IMG/VR virus record: IMGVR_UViG_3300024348_000038
Coordinates: 1 to 59,655 of that record
Source: a virus
DNA: 59,655 bases
Strand: one strand, 5' to 3'
The translations under genes and the position numbers were made by a program. The notes beneath the pieces are model-generated. The model saw only the letters and a program-made list of their open reading frames with translations. It was not told the DNA's origin and searched no databases. Below are positions 40,970-48,808 of the stretch, one piece after another. Within the stretch, counting starts at the first letter, position 1. The number at the start of each line of letters is the position of its first letter.

Positions 40970-41307
40970 GATTTGAAAATCCAACAAAATGGGAACTATT
41001 CCTTGACGGGTTTCATAACTTCTGGAATTGTTTAGATTGTTATAATGATGGTGACGATTGGGGTTATGGTAATTTCTGGGAGGGACTATCTTTGGGTTGG
41101 TATATGGAATATATCTATCCTTATGATGATGACTTCAATCCCACCATTTCACCAGAAAGAAAATTACGTCTATCACAAGAACCTTATGTAATGTTCTTAC
41201 CAGAAGAAGATTATAATTTTCTTGTAAAGATGATTGAGAACCCAGAACCACCATCACAGGCACTAATTGATTTGTTTAATCGTAAAATACCTTGGAATGA
41301 ACGATAA
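40966..41307 (+). CDS. Trp/Asp-rich phage protein
   Basis: 113 residues rich in W/Y/D in the first half (FWNCLDCYNDGDDWGYGNFWE); second half helical/Pro-rich. It resembles the 112-residue protein at 41470 in size and in the W/D-rich N-terminus, so they may be related (weak). Confidence 0.65.
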   Translation: MRFENPTKWELFLDGFHNFWNCLDCYNDGDDWGYGNFWEGLSLGWYMEYIYPYDDDFNPTISPERKLRLSQEPYVMFLPEEDYNFLVKMIENPEPPSQALIDLFNRKIPWNER

Positions 41308-41473
41308 GTCTAAAATCTATTACAATATCTGGTGCTGCGCATATCAACGCAGAGGACTATATAAAGGAACGGATAGAGAACACAGAGAGCACGAAACGGT
41401 GCGCATGTGCCTTGATATGAAAGATGTAAAGTTCTACCAGTTTGATACCGAAAAACCGCATTACCTACGATGA
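41297..41473 (+). CDS. Small basic protein, unknown
   Basis: 58 residues from ATG 41297 overlapping the preceding gene. CCAYQRRGLYKGTDREHREHE is basic and may bind nucleic acid (inference). Confidence 0.6.
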   Translation: MNDKSKIYYNIWCCAYQRRGLYKGTDREHREHETVRMCLDMKDVKFYQFDTEKPHYLR

Positions 41474-41808
41474 CTTGGATTGATTACTACATTAACCACT
41501 GTTGGTTTACTGGTTGGCAAAACATTCGCGGTTCATTTTGCATTTGGCGTGATTTGATGACTGGAAACTACAAGGATTATGCACTGATGTGGTATGACGA
41601 TCCATATGAGGAATGTGTGGATTGGTTCTGGCAATGTCTAGGTGATGATGATACTTTACCTAAAGAGTTTCTTGAAAATCTACAGCAGATGGTGGATGAT
41701 ATTGAAAGTGGTAAGGTCAAGACTTATCCACTGACACAGGATATGTTTGATAAACTTAAAGACCTTGTTGATGATATTGAGGTAGATTTGGATGAGAGGT
41801 TAGACTAA
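41470..41808 (+). CDS. Trp/Asp-rich phage protein
   Basis: 112 residues. MTWIDYYINHCWFTGWQN N-terminus, ends with acidic helices (KDLVDDIEVDLDERLD). Probable relative of the product at 40966. Overlaps next start by 1 nt (TAATG). Confidence 0.65.
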   Translation: MTWIDYYINHCWFTGWQNIRGSFCIWRDLMTGNYKDYALMWYDDPYEECVDWFWQCLGDDDTLPKEFLENLQQMVDDIESGKVKTYPLTQDMFDKLKDLVDDIEVDLDERLD

Positions 41809-42200
41809 TGGGAATGATGGATTTTTTACATTCTTCATTTGATTTGGGACCAGACTTTACAAATGTAGAACTGCATACTAAAGATATTGAGGATGGAATA
41901 GGAGGCACGATGTCTCACTATTGGTTAGACCCTCACGGATATTTGTACCATATTGATTATTCACATACAGCAGATTTTGTGGAAATTGTGGAAGGTGATG
42001 ATGAATATGATTTTGTGCATCCGTGGTGTAACATTAAAATAATTCCTAATGGTAATCATGGAAAAATTACTCCATGTATAATTACCCGATATGTTGAGGT
42101 TTATCCTGGGCGGTGGGAAGGACGGTGGGAAGACTGGCCTCGCTGTAAAATCCACTTCAAGTATGGTAGACTTATGGATTATGAGTATTTTGCCCGATGA
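41808..42200 (+). CDS. Conserved phage protein, beta-rich
   Basis: 130 residues. Recalls T4-like/cyanophage proteins starting MGMMDFLHSSF, with SHYWLDPHGYLYHIDYSHTADF and KIHFKYGRLMDYEYF. No enzymatic motif. Good SD context through overlap with the previous stop. Confidence 0.7.
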   Translation: MGMMDFLHSSFDLGPDFTNVELHTKDIEDGIGGTMSHYWLDPHGYLYHIDYSHTADFVEIVEGDDEYDFVHPWCNIKIIPNGNHGKITPCIITRYVEVYPGRWEGRWEDWPRCKIHFKYGRLMDYEYFAR

Positions 42201-42514
42201 TCTCAACCGAACTATTCCCATACGAAAAGTTTGCATTTAGACTAGAGTTTGGTGATAAAAAGAACCCTACAATTTGTTGGTTTGAGTGTCAGGAACACCT
42301 TGACAAATACCTAGAAAGGTATAAACTGGATAGCAAGACAACAAAGATTGATTATCGTGATGGAAAACCCGCTGACTCCAGTAAAAAATGTAAGGGAAGT
42401 GTGGAACAAAAACCTAAACCAAAAAGTAAAGGAAGTTCTAGTACAAGTAAAGGACGAAAACCCAGCGTGGATTCCACTAGAAACACTGCTCGCCCTACAA
42501 AACGCAAAAAATGA
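42197..42514 (+). CDS. Basic C-terminal tail protein
   Basis: 105 residues. N-terminal beta-alpha region (EKFAFRLEFGDKKNPTICW), C-terminal 45 residues Lys/Ser/Pro rich (KPKPKSKGSSSTSKGRK), disordered and basic, suggesting nucleic-acid contact. Overlaps both neighbours by 4 nt. Confidence 0.65.
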   Translation: MISTELFPYEKFAFRLEFGDKKNPTICWFECQEHLDKYLERYKLDSKTTKIDYRDGKPADSSKKCKGSVEQKPKPKSKGSSSTSKGRKPSVDSTRNTARPTKRKK

Positions 42515-42660
42515 ACGACAAGACTAAAACCATTCTTGCTTTAATGCAGATTGATAACCTTACAAAACTATTGGAAGGTAATGAGTATGAATTCATGCTA
42601 ACCAGTAAACTAATTTCAGTGCAAGTAGAACTACAGAGGCAATTAAGTCACTATGAGTAA
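42511..42660 (+). CDS. Small helical protein
   Basis: 49 residues (MNDKTKTILALMQIDNLTKL...), a single amphipathic helix. Overlap-coupled to both neighbours. Confidence 0.6.
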   Translation: MNDKTKTILALMQIDNLTKLLEGNEYEFMLTSKLISVQVELQRQLSHYE

Positions 42661-42871
42661 ACAGTTTTATGACGACGATGCTTTCTATGTGGAGCAAAAA
42701 AAGTATGGACTATGGCAGGCATATTATCCTGATGGTGCTGGTATTATCACTTCATTAACTGAAGAAGAGTGTGTAAGAGCAACACGTTGGTATTTGAAAG
42801 CAAAACAAGAAGGTGAGTTTGACAAATCATCTGAAAAGAGTTATTCTGGAGAAGTTGGAGGAAAACTATGA
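42653..42871 (+). CDS. Small phage protein
   Basis: 72 residues: strand region YVEQKKYGLWQAYYPDG, then helix TEEECVRATRWYLKAK. No family recognised. Overlaps neighbours. Confidence 0.65.
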   Translation: MSKQFYDDDAFYVEQKKYGLWQAYYPDGAGIITSLTEEECVRATRWYLKAKQEGEFDKSSEKSYSGEVGGKL

Positions 42872-43035
42872 CTATTCGCAATTTTGTAGATAAAAATGGA
42901 AACTCTTGGGAGTGGGAAGAAACTGCAGAAACGGTAAAAGCAGTTCAAGAACTTGTAAACTTTGCTGGGAACTATCCTGGACCTCTTTATGCACCACATC
43001 CAGACTTGAAGAATGAAAATGCGTCTAACACCTAA
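42868..43035 (+). CDS. Small phage protein
   Basis: 55 residues (MTIRNFVDKNGNSWEWEE...). Overlaps the next gene by 17 nt. Unknown. Confidence 0.6.
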   Translation: MTIRNFVDKNGNSWEWEETAETVKAVQELVNFAGNYPGPLYAPHPDLKNENASNT

Positions 43036-43186
43036 TCAACAGTTCTGGGCAAATATCTTTCGCTGTGCTGTAGAAAGATCTAACATTTACTTTCAAGATA
43101 AAGACCTTGAACGACACGCACGAGAGCATACGACTGTTGTATTAGCATTGCAAAAAGGAGATCAATTTTGGAAAGAACTACTGTAG
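43019..43186 (+). CDS. Small phage protein
   Basis: 55 residues (MRLTPNQQFWANIFRCAVER...). Charged helix. Its end overlaps the TTG-started gene at 43168 by 19 nt. Confidence 0.6.
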   Translation: MRLTPNQQFWANIFRCAVERSNIYFQDKDLERHAREHTTVVLALQKGDQFWKELL

Positions 43187-43347
43187 ACTATCCCTATCAC
43201 GTTCTTGATAAAACTACTCCTTGGTATGAGTGGTTATGTTATTGCGAAATCTGTCACCAACTAAATGCTCCAGGACAACCATCTCTGGGGCGTTTTATGT
43301 CATATAGGCGTTATCTAAAATCTGTTGGACTTCTTGATAATGATTAG
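43168..43347 (+). CDS. Small Cys-motif phage protein (TTG start)
   Basis: 59 residues. TTG start at 43168 with GGAG 9 nt upstream. CYCEICHQLNAPGQPSLGRF then RRYLKSVGLL. I recall related cyanophage proteins with a CxxC pair and a similar sequence, which supports this frame. Confidence 0.65.
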   Translation: MERTTVDYPYHVLDKTTPWYEWLCYCEICHQLNAPGQPSLGRFMSYRRYLKSVGLLDND

Positions 43348-43561
43348 AAAGTTTATGAAATGGTTTATCTCTCCAAATGAGAAAACTATTGCCGATGATG
43401 TCTATTCTAAACTGATTGAGTTGCAAGAACGCATCGAAGCACTTGAAGCAGAAAATGTAGAAAACAGTAATTGTTTCTATGAACTTTCTAACTGTATTGA
43501 TGCGGTTGATGCACGTATAGATATTCTAACTCTTGAGAATTGGAATAAGAAAGATGTATGA
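43340..43561 (+). CDS. Small helical protein
   Basis: 73 residues from ATG 43340 (overlaps preceding stop region). Coiled coil (KLIELQERIEALEAENVEN). Unknown. Confidence 0.6.
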   Translation: MIRKFMKWFISPNEKTIADDVYSKLIELQERIEALEAENVENSNCFYELSNCIDAVDARIDILTLENWNKKDV

Positions 43562-43736
43562 AGAATTAGATTCATTTGAACGAGCATTAGCACACTTTGG
43601 AACAAGAGTGGATATTATTGTTGCATTAGAAATGGGAGGCAAATTAGATGCTGACGCTGCTTACAAAAATATTAAAATGGAACTTAAAGAACTCAAGCGA
43701 ATCCGAAAGTCCATCAAAAAAGACAAGGATTTGTGA
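43554..43736 (+). CDS. Small helical basic protein
   Basis: 60 residues (MYEELDSFERALAHFGTRVD...), helical, with a basic end (KELKRIRKSIKKDKD). Its last ~90 nt also carry the beginning of the overlapping Zn-finger-like frame at 43648. Confidence 0.55.
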   Translation: MYEELDSFERALAHFGTRVDIIVALEMGGKLDADAAYKNIKMELKELKRIRKSIKKDKDL

Positions 43737-43851
43737 TAAATGTGGAGTGACAAAACCCCTTGACAAGAACCATTACCAGGTAGTAAAGTATTTTCGTGAT
43801 GGTTTTTCTTATTACTGCCACGACTGTTCTAAACCTAAACCAAAAGATTGA
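43648..43851 (+). CDS. Zn-finger-like protein, start uncertain
   Basis: The longest frame from ATG 43648 gives 67 residues, but the conserved part is only the end: CDKCGVTKPLDKNHYQ, then GFSYYCHDC, i.e. C-x2-C ... C-x2-C. The first ~27 residues are polar and overlap the previous gene by 89 nt. The true start may be a non-ATG codon near 43729 (ATT after AGG), which would give a ~40-residue zinc ribbon overlapping the stop of the gene before by 8 nt. Confidence 0.55.
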   Translation: MLTLLTKILKWNLKNSSESESPSKKTRICDKCGVTKPLDKNHYQVVKYFRDGFSYYCHDCSKPKPKD

Positions 43852-43853
43852 TT

Positions 43854-44402
43854 ATGGACTACAAAAAGTATTCTCTTGAGAATCTTGAGAACTGGTTGCA
43901 CGATGCAATGTCTGCTGGTGAAGCAACACCGCAAGAGATTTATGATGTAATTGTAAGTGTGGTAAAAGATAACTACTACACATATAAGGAACAAGTATCA
44001 AAGGCATATGAACTCCTTGCACTGTTGAATGGTAATGGTAAAGGTCATATTAAAGAGTATGATGATTGTGTAGATAAAATCTTGAGTTGTGATAAAGATG
44101 ATCCCTCACCAGAGTGCAAAGGTGCTTGGAATGATTTTTGGCAAGAATACTATTATCCAGAAGAATCCAAACTTCATGTAACTGAAGATGGGGATATTTA
44201 CCCCGTAAAAGATAAAGTAGTTAAATGGCAACTTCCTGTTCAGGTTGATGGATTGTCTGGTGATTGTTTTGTAGAGTTTCCCGATGATTTGTTAGAAGCA
44301 GCAAATCTAAAAGAAGGTGATACTGTTGAGTGGATTGATCGTAAAGATGGTAGTTTTGAATTGAGAAAAGTAACTAAACCCCTAGGAATGGATGAGTGTT
44401 AA
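43854..44402 (+). CDS. Phage protein with C-terminal AbrB/SpoVT-like domain
   Basis: 182 residues from ATG 43854. The first ~60 residues (LENLENWLHDAMSAGEATPQ, DNYYTYKEQVSKAYELLALL) are a helical module that I recall as conserved in cyanophages. Residues ~130-180 (FVEFPDDLLEAANLKEGDTVE, DGSFELRKV) match a swapped-hairpin AbrB-type DNA-binding domain. May be a regulator or a DNA-binding protein. Unusual that the AbrB domain is at the C-terminus. Confidence 0.7.
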   Translation: MDYKKYSLENLENWLHDAMSAGEATPQEIYDVIVSVVKDNYYTYKEQVSKAYELLALLNGNGKGHIKEYDDCVDKILSCDKDDPSPECKGAWNDFWQEYYYPEESKLHVTEDGDIYPVKDKVVKWQLPVQVDGLSGDCFVEFPDDLLEAANLKEGDTVEWIDRKDGSFELRKVTKPLGMDEC

Positions 44403-44404
44403 TT

Positions 44405-44635
44405 ATGGCATTGAGTGAATCAGTAGAACAAAGTTTAAAAGAAGCAGAATCAAATCTAAGGAATGCTTTGGCATATGCTGCAAGACAAGAAAAACCTTTT
44501 GTTTCGCGTGAGATTTCTGAAATGATTTGTCGCATTGATAGTCTAATCAAGACGGATCAACTCTTGGACAAACTGGAAGACAGAATGAAAGGTCTAGGTG
44601 ATGATAAAGGTTCTTTTGGATCTTTCTTCAGTTAA
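44405..44635 (+). CDS. Small conserved cyanophage helical protein
   Basis: 76 residues from ATG 44405. SLKEAESNLRNALAYAARQE and ends with GDDKGSFGSFFS. I recall this family from cyanophages. No function. Confidence 0.65.
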   Translation: MALSESVEQSLKEAESNLRNALAYAARQEKPFVSREISEMICRIDSLIKTDQLLDKLEDRMKGLGDDKGSFGSFFS

Positions 44636-44727
44636 GAACTGTTAATCAATCCCAAAGAGAATATTAAGAAACATCACATCTCCCTTAAATACTGTTAGGA
44701 TATGAGCACAATACTGGGAGCAAAATT

Positions 44728-44892
44728 ATGACTCTTTCATCGGGTAAACAAACTAAACTCACTGATGAAGAATGGAAAGAAATGACTGCACTTAAAAATG
44801 CAATCAATCAACGTCCCCAAGCAGTAGTTCCCGAAAAAATGGAAGAGTTTACCGAATACCTTGTACGAAGTTTAAGGGAAAGAGGTGGTTGA
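44728..44892 (+). CDS. Small helical protein
   Basis: 54 residues (MTLSSGKQTKLTDEEWKEMT...), helical, SD GGGAG. Ends 5 nt before the terminator/promoter at 44898. Confidence 0.6.
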   Translation: MTLSSGKQTKLTDEEWKEMTALKNAINQRPQAVVPEKMEEFTEYLVRSLRERGG

Positions 44893-44897
44893 TTTTT

Positions 44898-44921
44898 AGA
44901 GGGTTGACAACCCTCTTTTTT
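44898..44921 (+). terminator. Intrinsic terminator with -35 box in loop
   Basis: AGAGGGTT (44898-44905), loop GAC, AACCCTCT (44909-44916), T-run 44917-44921. The -35 TTGACA at 44904-44909 straddles the loop. Confidence 0.85.
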
Positions 44922-44931
44922 ATGTTATGAT
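44904..44931 (+). promoter_or_regulatory. Sigma70-like promoter overlapping terminator
   Basis: TTGACA at 44904-44909, 16-nt spacer, TATGAT at 44926-44931. TATAGT at 44935-44940 could be a competing -10. It drives the ParB-like/Dam pair at 45002. Confidence 0.65.
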
Positions 44932-45001
44932 TATTATAGTCCAAATCAGACGATGACTATAAACTCAAGTCCTATTTTCTAAAACTCCATAGGAGAACAA
45001 A

Positions 45002-45988
45002 ATGACATCATATATTCAAGATCCAAAGTTGAAAACTTTGGGAGAAATTGCAGCGACCTTAGGTAAAATTAAATTTGCTAAAGGTGCAGTTGGAAAACAA
45101 TTAGAACTGGTTTATCTGAAAGTATCACAACTTCGTGTTAGTTCAGATTACCAAAGATTTATTCAAACTGCTACTCTGAAGAAAGCAAAGCAGTTTAATA
45201 ACGAACTATGCCAACCTTTGTTTGTTGCTCTGCGTCCTGATGGGATTTATGTAATCGTGGACGGACAACATAAAGCAATTATGGCATATCTGGCAGAATT
45301 GCCTGAAGATTTTGATATTCCTTGCTTCGTTTATATTCACGATGAAGATGCAAGTCTGTCTGATTGCATCGCAAAAGAAGCAAAACTTTTTGAAGACCTA
45401 AACACCACTCGTAAGAACACAAGCACACTTGATAAAGTTCGTGCTGGACTGTCTTATGGTGATGAAGATTCTGTTCAGTTTGAGAACAACTTTATCGCTA
45501 TTGGTATCAAAGCAGAAGGTATTGGGTACAAAAATGGTCCTGAAGTAAATGGATTTGCTAAAGCAGTAGAATCCATCAATAAGTGGAAGATTGGCAACTC
45601 GAAACAAGCAGTAGATTTTCTCTATCCCATCTATAAAAACCAGTGGGGGTGTGATTATATTGATGGTAGTATGATTGGTGGTCTTGCTGCTGTCTTTAAC
45701 TTAATTGATGCTCTTGGTAACGGCAAAAAAGCAGATGGACTTCAGTTCTATTTGAAGAACAACTTTGCTAATGTATCAAAAGCAAAATGGACAGAAAATA
45801 CTAGAGGAAACTCTGATGTTCTGATTGCCAGAAAGATTGTCAAGAAGTATAATGATCTGGTTGAGCAAAATCTATTGCTATCAAACCAAAGAGATGAAAA
45901 TGGAGAACTTAAAGTTATTGATGCTGCTGTGATTGGTGAAGATATGCTCTCCAACAACAAACTTGGTAAATTAGATGAAGTTTCATAA
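45002..45988 (+). CDS. ParB/Srx-fold protein
   Basis: 328 residues. VIVDGQHKAIMAYL (residues ~85-98) is the ParB/sulfiredoxin-type catalytic or nucleotide-binding loop. Earlier QRFIQTATLKKA and ELCQPLFVALRPDGIYV are also typical of the ParB-like nuclease fold. Remaining ~190 residues are a helical C-domain with LFEDLNTTRKNTSTLDKV. Adjacent (3 nt) to the Dam gene, so possibly a DNA-acting partner, not a plasmid partition protein. Driven by promoter 44904. Confidence 0.75.
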   Translation: MTSYIQDPKLKTLGEIAATLGKIKFAKGAVGKQLELVYLKVSQLRVSSDYQRFIQTATLKKAKQFNNELCQPLFVALRPDGIYVIVDGQHKAIMAYLAELPEDFDIPCFVYIHDEDASLSDCIAKEAKLFEDLNTTRKNTSTLDKVRAGLSYGDEDSVQFENNFIAIGIKAEGIGYKNGPEVNGFAKAVESINKWKIGNSKQAVDFLYPIYKNQWGCDYIDGSMIGGLAAVFNLIDALGNGKKADGLQFYLKNNFANVSKAKWTENTRGNSDVLIARKIVKKYNDLVEQNLLLSNQRDENGELKVIDAAVIGEDMLSNNKLGKLDEVS

Positions 45989-45991
45989 TAA

Positions 45992-46810
45992 ATGAACAAA
46001 ACCTTTTTGAAGTGGGCAGGAAACAAAACAAGGGTCCTGCCCCATCTTATTCCTCATATTGGTTATCCAAAGCGTTATTGTGAACCCTTTGGTGGTAGTC
46101 TTGCTGTTGCTCTGAACACACCAGCAGAGCAATACATTCTTAACGATGTGAATAAAGATTTGGTTGCAATCTATCAGAACTTGGTAAATCCAAATGATGA
46201 TAAATTTATTGAATATTGTGAAGAACTATTCACCGTAGAAAATAATACTAAAGAAGCATATTTAGAGTTGCGAGAGCACTTTAATCAAGCAACAGACACT
46301 ACAGAAAGAGCACGACTGTTCATTTACTTGAATCGTCACTGTTTCAATGGTTTATCAAGATACAATAGCAAAGGTGGATTTAATGTTCCTTTTGGTAAGT
46401 ATGATAAACCAACTTGTCCATCAGAAGAGATGATGAACTTCAGGATGTATTTCCTATCCAAACAACTAGTAAGGTTCACTTCACTTTCATTTGAGGATTC
46501 ATCTCTTTATGAGGATTTAGAGTCGGGTGATGTTGTTTACTTTGACCCACCATATGTTCCTGCATCAGAAACTGCAAACTTCACAAGTTATGCGACTGAT
46601 GGATTTACTTCTGACCAGCAGGTTGAGTTAGCACAACTTGCAGAATCTCTTGCATCAAAAGGTATTAGAGTGATTGTATCTAATCATGATGTTCCTATCA
46701 CAAGAGAACTCTACAAAAATGCTACAATCTATCCAATTCAGGTAACTAGAACGATTGCTGCAAAAGGTGGTAGTAGGAAGAAAGCAAGCGAACTGATTGC
46801 AGTCTATTAA
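45992..46810 (+). CDS. dam: DNA adenine methyltransferase (Dam-type, GATC expected)
   Basis: 272 residues, the usual size of phage Dam. FLKWAGNKTRVLPHL (motif X), RYCEPFGGSLAVAL (motif I) and YFDPPYVP with DPPY at 185-188 (motif IV) are all present. RHCFNGLSRYNSKGGFNVPFG is the target-recognition type of Dam. Transfers methyl from SAM to N6 of adenine, usually in GATC. GATC sites do occur in the window. Its stop overlaps the first copy of the 37-nt repeat. Confidence 0.92.
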   Translation: MNKTFLKWAGNKTRVLPHLIPHIGYPKRYCEPFGGSLAVALNTPAEQYILNDVNKDLVAIYQNLVNPNDDKFIEYCEELFTVENNTKEAYLELREHFNQATDTTERARLFIYLNRHCFNGLSRYNSKGGFNVPFGKYDKPTCPSEEMMNFRMYFLSKQLVRFTSLSFEDSSLYEDLESGDVVYFDPPYVPASETANFTSYATDGFTSDQQVELAQLAESLASKGIRVIVSNHDVPITRELYKNATIYPIQVTRTIAAKGGSRKKASELIAVY

Positions 46811-46842
46811 AGTTACTCACCTCTAAAGTGTCTTAGTAATGT
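46806..46842 (+). repeat. 37-nt repeat, copy 1 of 7
   Basis: Invariant 17 nt ATTAAAGTTACTCACCT followed by CTAAAGTGTCTTAGTAATGT. It overlaps the stop of dam and precedes the gene at 46858. Confidence 0.9.
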
Positions 46843-46857
46843 AAGCGCAACACTTAA

Positions 46858-47298
46858 ATGTCAACCCGAGCACGAATTGGTCTTGAACTTAAGGATGGTT
46901 CTATTCTCTCTGCGTATCACCACTGGGACGGTTATCCTGAATGGTTGGGTCGTATTCTGAATACTCACTACAATAACAAAGAACTTGCTGCTGAACTGAT
47001 TGATGGTGGTGATATGAGTTCTTGCTGGTCCGAAGAATGTTGGACTAATGAAGAAATTATTCCTGGCGTGAAAGGAGTTGGTCCTCAAAAATATGGTCCG
47101 CAATACTATTCTCAGCGTGGTGAAAATTGCCCTCCCCGCCTTGATACTGACCTGTGTGAGTATCTGCTGCCTGACAATAGCGAAGAGTTTGCATATGTCT
47201 TTCGTAATGGTGAATGGGTATGCTACAATATGAATCAGTTTGACGATACCAAACTCCCTGAAATCGTTGAAATCCCTTCTGGTGCTCTTGCTGTTTGA
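46858..47298 (+). CDS. Conserved phage/bacterial protein (YHHWDGYPEWLG family)
   Basis: 146 residues. MSTRARIGLELKDGSI, YHHWDGYPEWLGRILN, KELAAELIDGGDMSSCW, later EYLLPDNSEEFAYVF. I recall this family in marine phages and their hosts, with unknown function. First gene after repeat copy 1. Confidence 0.75.
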   Translation: MSTRARIGLELKDGSILSAYHHWDGYPEWLGRILNTHYNNKELAAELIDGGDMSSCWSEECWTNEEIIPGVKGVGPQKYGPQYYSQRGENCPPRLDTDLCEYLLPDNSEEFAYVFRNGEWVCYNMNQFDDTKLPEIVEIPSGALAV

Positions 47299-47300
47299 TT

Positions 47301-47492
47301 ATGAAAACTGCTACTGCTCTTGGTGTTGTATTTGGAGTTGTTCTCCTTGCCACAGTAGGATTACTTGTCCAAACATGGTTGCTTGGCATCATTCTACCTT
47401 GGTTTGGTGTCTCACTGACATTCTGGCAAAACTTTGCTATTATTGTTCTTGCTAACATGATTACTTATAGTTCTGGAGGTTCTTCTAAATGA
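47301..47492 (+). CDS. Small two-helix membrane protein
   Basis: 63 residues. Two TM segments: residues ~5-28 (LGVVFGVVLLATVGLLVQTW) and ~33-55. Starts a run of membrane genes. May be holin-like but no positive proof. Confidence 0.65.
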   Translation: MKTATALGVVFGVVLLATVGLLVQTWLLGIILPWFGVSLTFWQNFAIIVLANMITYSSGGSSK

Positions 47493-47896
47493 AACAACAA
47501 AACGGATTTATTGACCCTGCTGCTGTTCTGCTTGTTGGTGGTGTGGTTTTGATTGGTGGTCTCATCTTTATCGGTGGTCCCCAATACAATGTGTGGCAAC
47601 AATCTCTTGCTGGTAAAGCAGAACTGCAAAAAGCAGAATATACTCGTCAGGTAGCAGTGCTTGAGGCACAAGCAAAGAAAGATTCGGCACAACAACTTGC
47701 TGATGCTGAAATCATTCGTGCTACTGGTGTTGCTAAAGCAAACCAAATCATTGGCAACTCACTGAAAGATAACCGTGAGTATCTTCAGTATCTGTATATC
47801 ACTGGTATCGAAGATGGTGCCAAGAATGGTAATGTAACCATCTATGTGCCCACTGAAGGTGGAATGCCCGTCCCTACACTTCAAATGAACAAATGA
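47489..47896 (+). CDS. SPFH/band-7-like C-domain membrane protein
   Basis: 135 residues. N-terminal TM (residues ~12-30, AVLLVGGVVLIGGLIFIGG), then AGKAELQKAEYTRQVAVLEA, AEIIRATGVAKANQIIGNSL, LQYLYITGIEDGAK and VTIYVPTEGGMPVP. These correspond to the coiled-coil and end of SPFH proteins, without the SPFH core. I recall phage proteins of this shape. May scaffold a membrane patch (inference). Confidence 0.75.
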   Translation: MKQQNGFIDPAAVLLVGGVVLIGGLIFIGGPQYNVWQQSLAGKAELQKAEYTRQVAVLEAQAKKDSAQQLADAEIIRATGVAKANQIIGNSLKDNREYLQYLYITGIEDGAKNGNVTIYVPTEGGMPVPTLQMNK

Positions 47897-48027
47897 AATC
47901 CACACAAATCAGTTACATCTTCCTTGCTTTCATTGCAATTCTTGGATGGAATACGTTTCTAATTCAACGCGATGATGCTCTTTTTAAAGCATACTACCAA
48001 GAGAAAGCAATTCATCCAATGAAATGA
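47893..48027 (+). CDS. Small single-TM peptide
   Basis: 44 residues (MKSTQISYIFLAFIAILGWN...), one TM helix, overlapping both neighbours by 4 nt. Confidence 0.6.
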   Translation: MKSTQISYIFLAFIAILGWNTFLIQRDDALFKAYYQEKAIHPMK

Positions 48028-48149
48028 GTCTTGGAATTGCCTTTGCAATCTACACTGCTCTGATTGCATTTGTATCGTCCATTATGATATATTACTACAA
48101 GGTAATGTATCCTCTTGAAGAAGCACAACTTAACGAGAAATCCAAATGA
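48024..48149 (+). CDS. Small single-TM peptide
   Basis: 41 residues (MSLGIAFAIYTALIAFVSSI...), one TM helix then a short acidic tail (YPLEEAQLNEKSK). Confidence 0.6.
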   Translation: MSLGIAFAIYTALIAFVSSIMIYYYKVMYPLEEAQLNEKSK

Positions 48150-48283
48150 TTCCGAAAAACATCCGCGATCTCATCAAGCAAGCAGAAATGAGCAAAGTGG
48201 CAGAAGAGTTCTGGAAAGAAGTTGAACGTGAAGCAGCAAAACTTGAAGTTCCTGTTGATTATTACTTAGCCGAATTTTATTGA
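48146..48283 (+). CDS. Small helical peptide
   Basis: 45 residues (MIPKNIRDLIKQAEMSKVAE...), amphipathic helix. Its stop overlaps the next ATG. Confidence 0.6.
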   Translation: MIPKNIRDLIKQAEMSKVAEEFWKEVEREAAKLEVPVDYYLAEFY

Positions 48284-48375
48284 TGACTTTTATTCTTGGT
48301 ATGGGAGTTGGCATTCTTCTGACTGTAGGAGTTTCTCTTATAGTTGCCAGTGACATTGACAACGACGACAACTAA
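48283..48375 (+). CDS. Single-TM micro-protein
   Basis: 30 residues (MTFILGMGVGILLTVGVSLI...), one TM helix with an acidic tail (DIDNDDN). Too short for certainty, but overlap-coupled. Confidence 0.5.
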   Translation: MTFILGMGVGILLTVGVSLIVASDIDNDDN

Positions 48376-48407
48376 TCTTAAACTTAAGAGGTAATTTACA
48401 CACAACG

Positions 48408-48638
48408 ATGAAGTATCTTTATTTGGTTGACTACTGGGTTCCTTTTCCTTCCTCTGAATATGGTGGGATAATCAATGTTATTGCTGAAAATGATGTTGAA
48501 TGCCACGATATTCTGCGAGATTCGGACGATTACGACGCTAGGTATCACCCAAAAATTATGGAGCGTGTAGTTGCTGCTCCTCGCTTTGCACTTGTAGATG
48601 CAGAAGAATCCCGTATTGTTGAATCTTTTACGACTTGA
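48408..48638 (+). CDS. Small phage protein
   Basis: 76 residues. MKYLYLVDYWVPFPSSEYGG, then helix/strand with ECHDILRDSDDYD. No family recognised. AGGTAA upstream is a poor SD. Confidence 0.65.
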   Translation: MKYLYLVDYWVPFPSSEYGGIINVIAENDVECHDILRDSDDYDARYHPKIMERVVAAPRFALVDAEESRIVESFTT

Positions 48639-48640
48639 TT

Positions 48641-48808
48641 ATGACTCACCACGTTGCTCACACTAATAAAATGGTGTTTGATTTGAAGACACAGTATCAA
48701 GAACGTATCGATCATCTGCAAAATAAAATTGCAGAACAAGAACACGAAATCTCACAACTGCAGAAGCAAATTGAGTATATGTCGCGAGACAAGTTCTATG
48801 ACTGTTGA
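48641..48808 (+). CDS. Small coiled-coil protein
   Basis: 55 residues: QYQERIDHLQNKIAEQEHEI is a clear coiled coil. Overlaps next gene by 11 nt. Confidence 0.6.
   Translation: MTHHVAHTNKMVFDLKTQYQERIDHLQNKIAEQEHEISQLQKQIEYMSRDKFYDC

Noticed and set aside
47057-47458. 133-residue minus-strand ORF
   Set aside because: It covers two plus-strand genes with recognisable features and has no SD.
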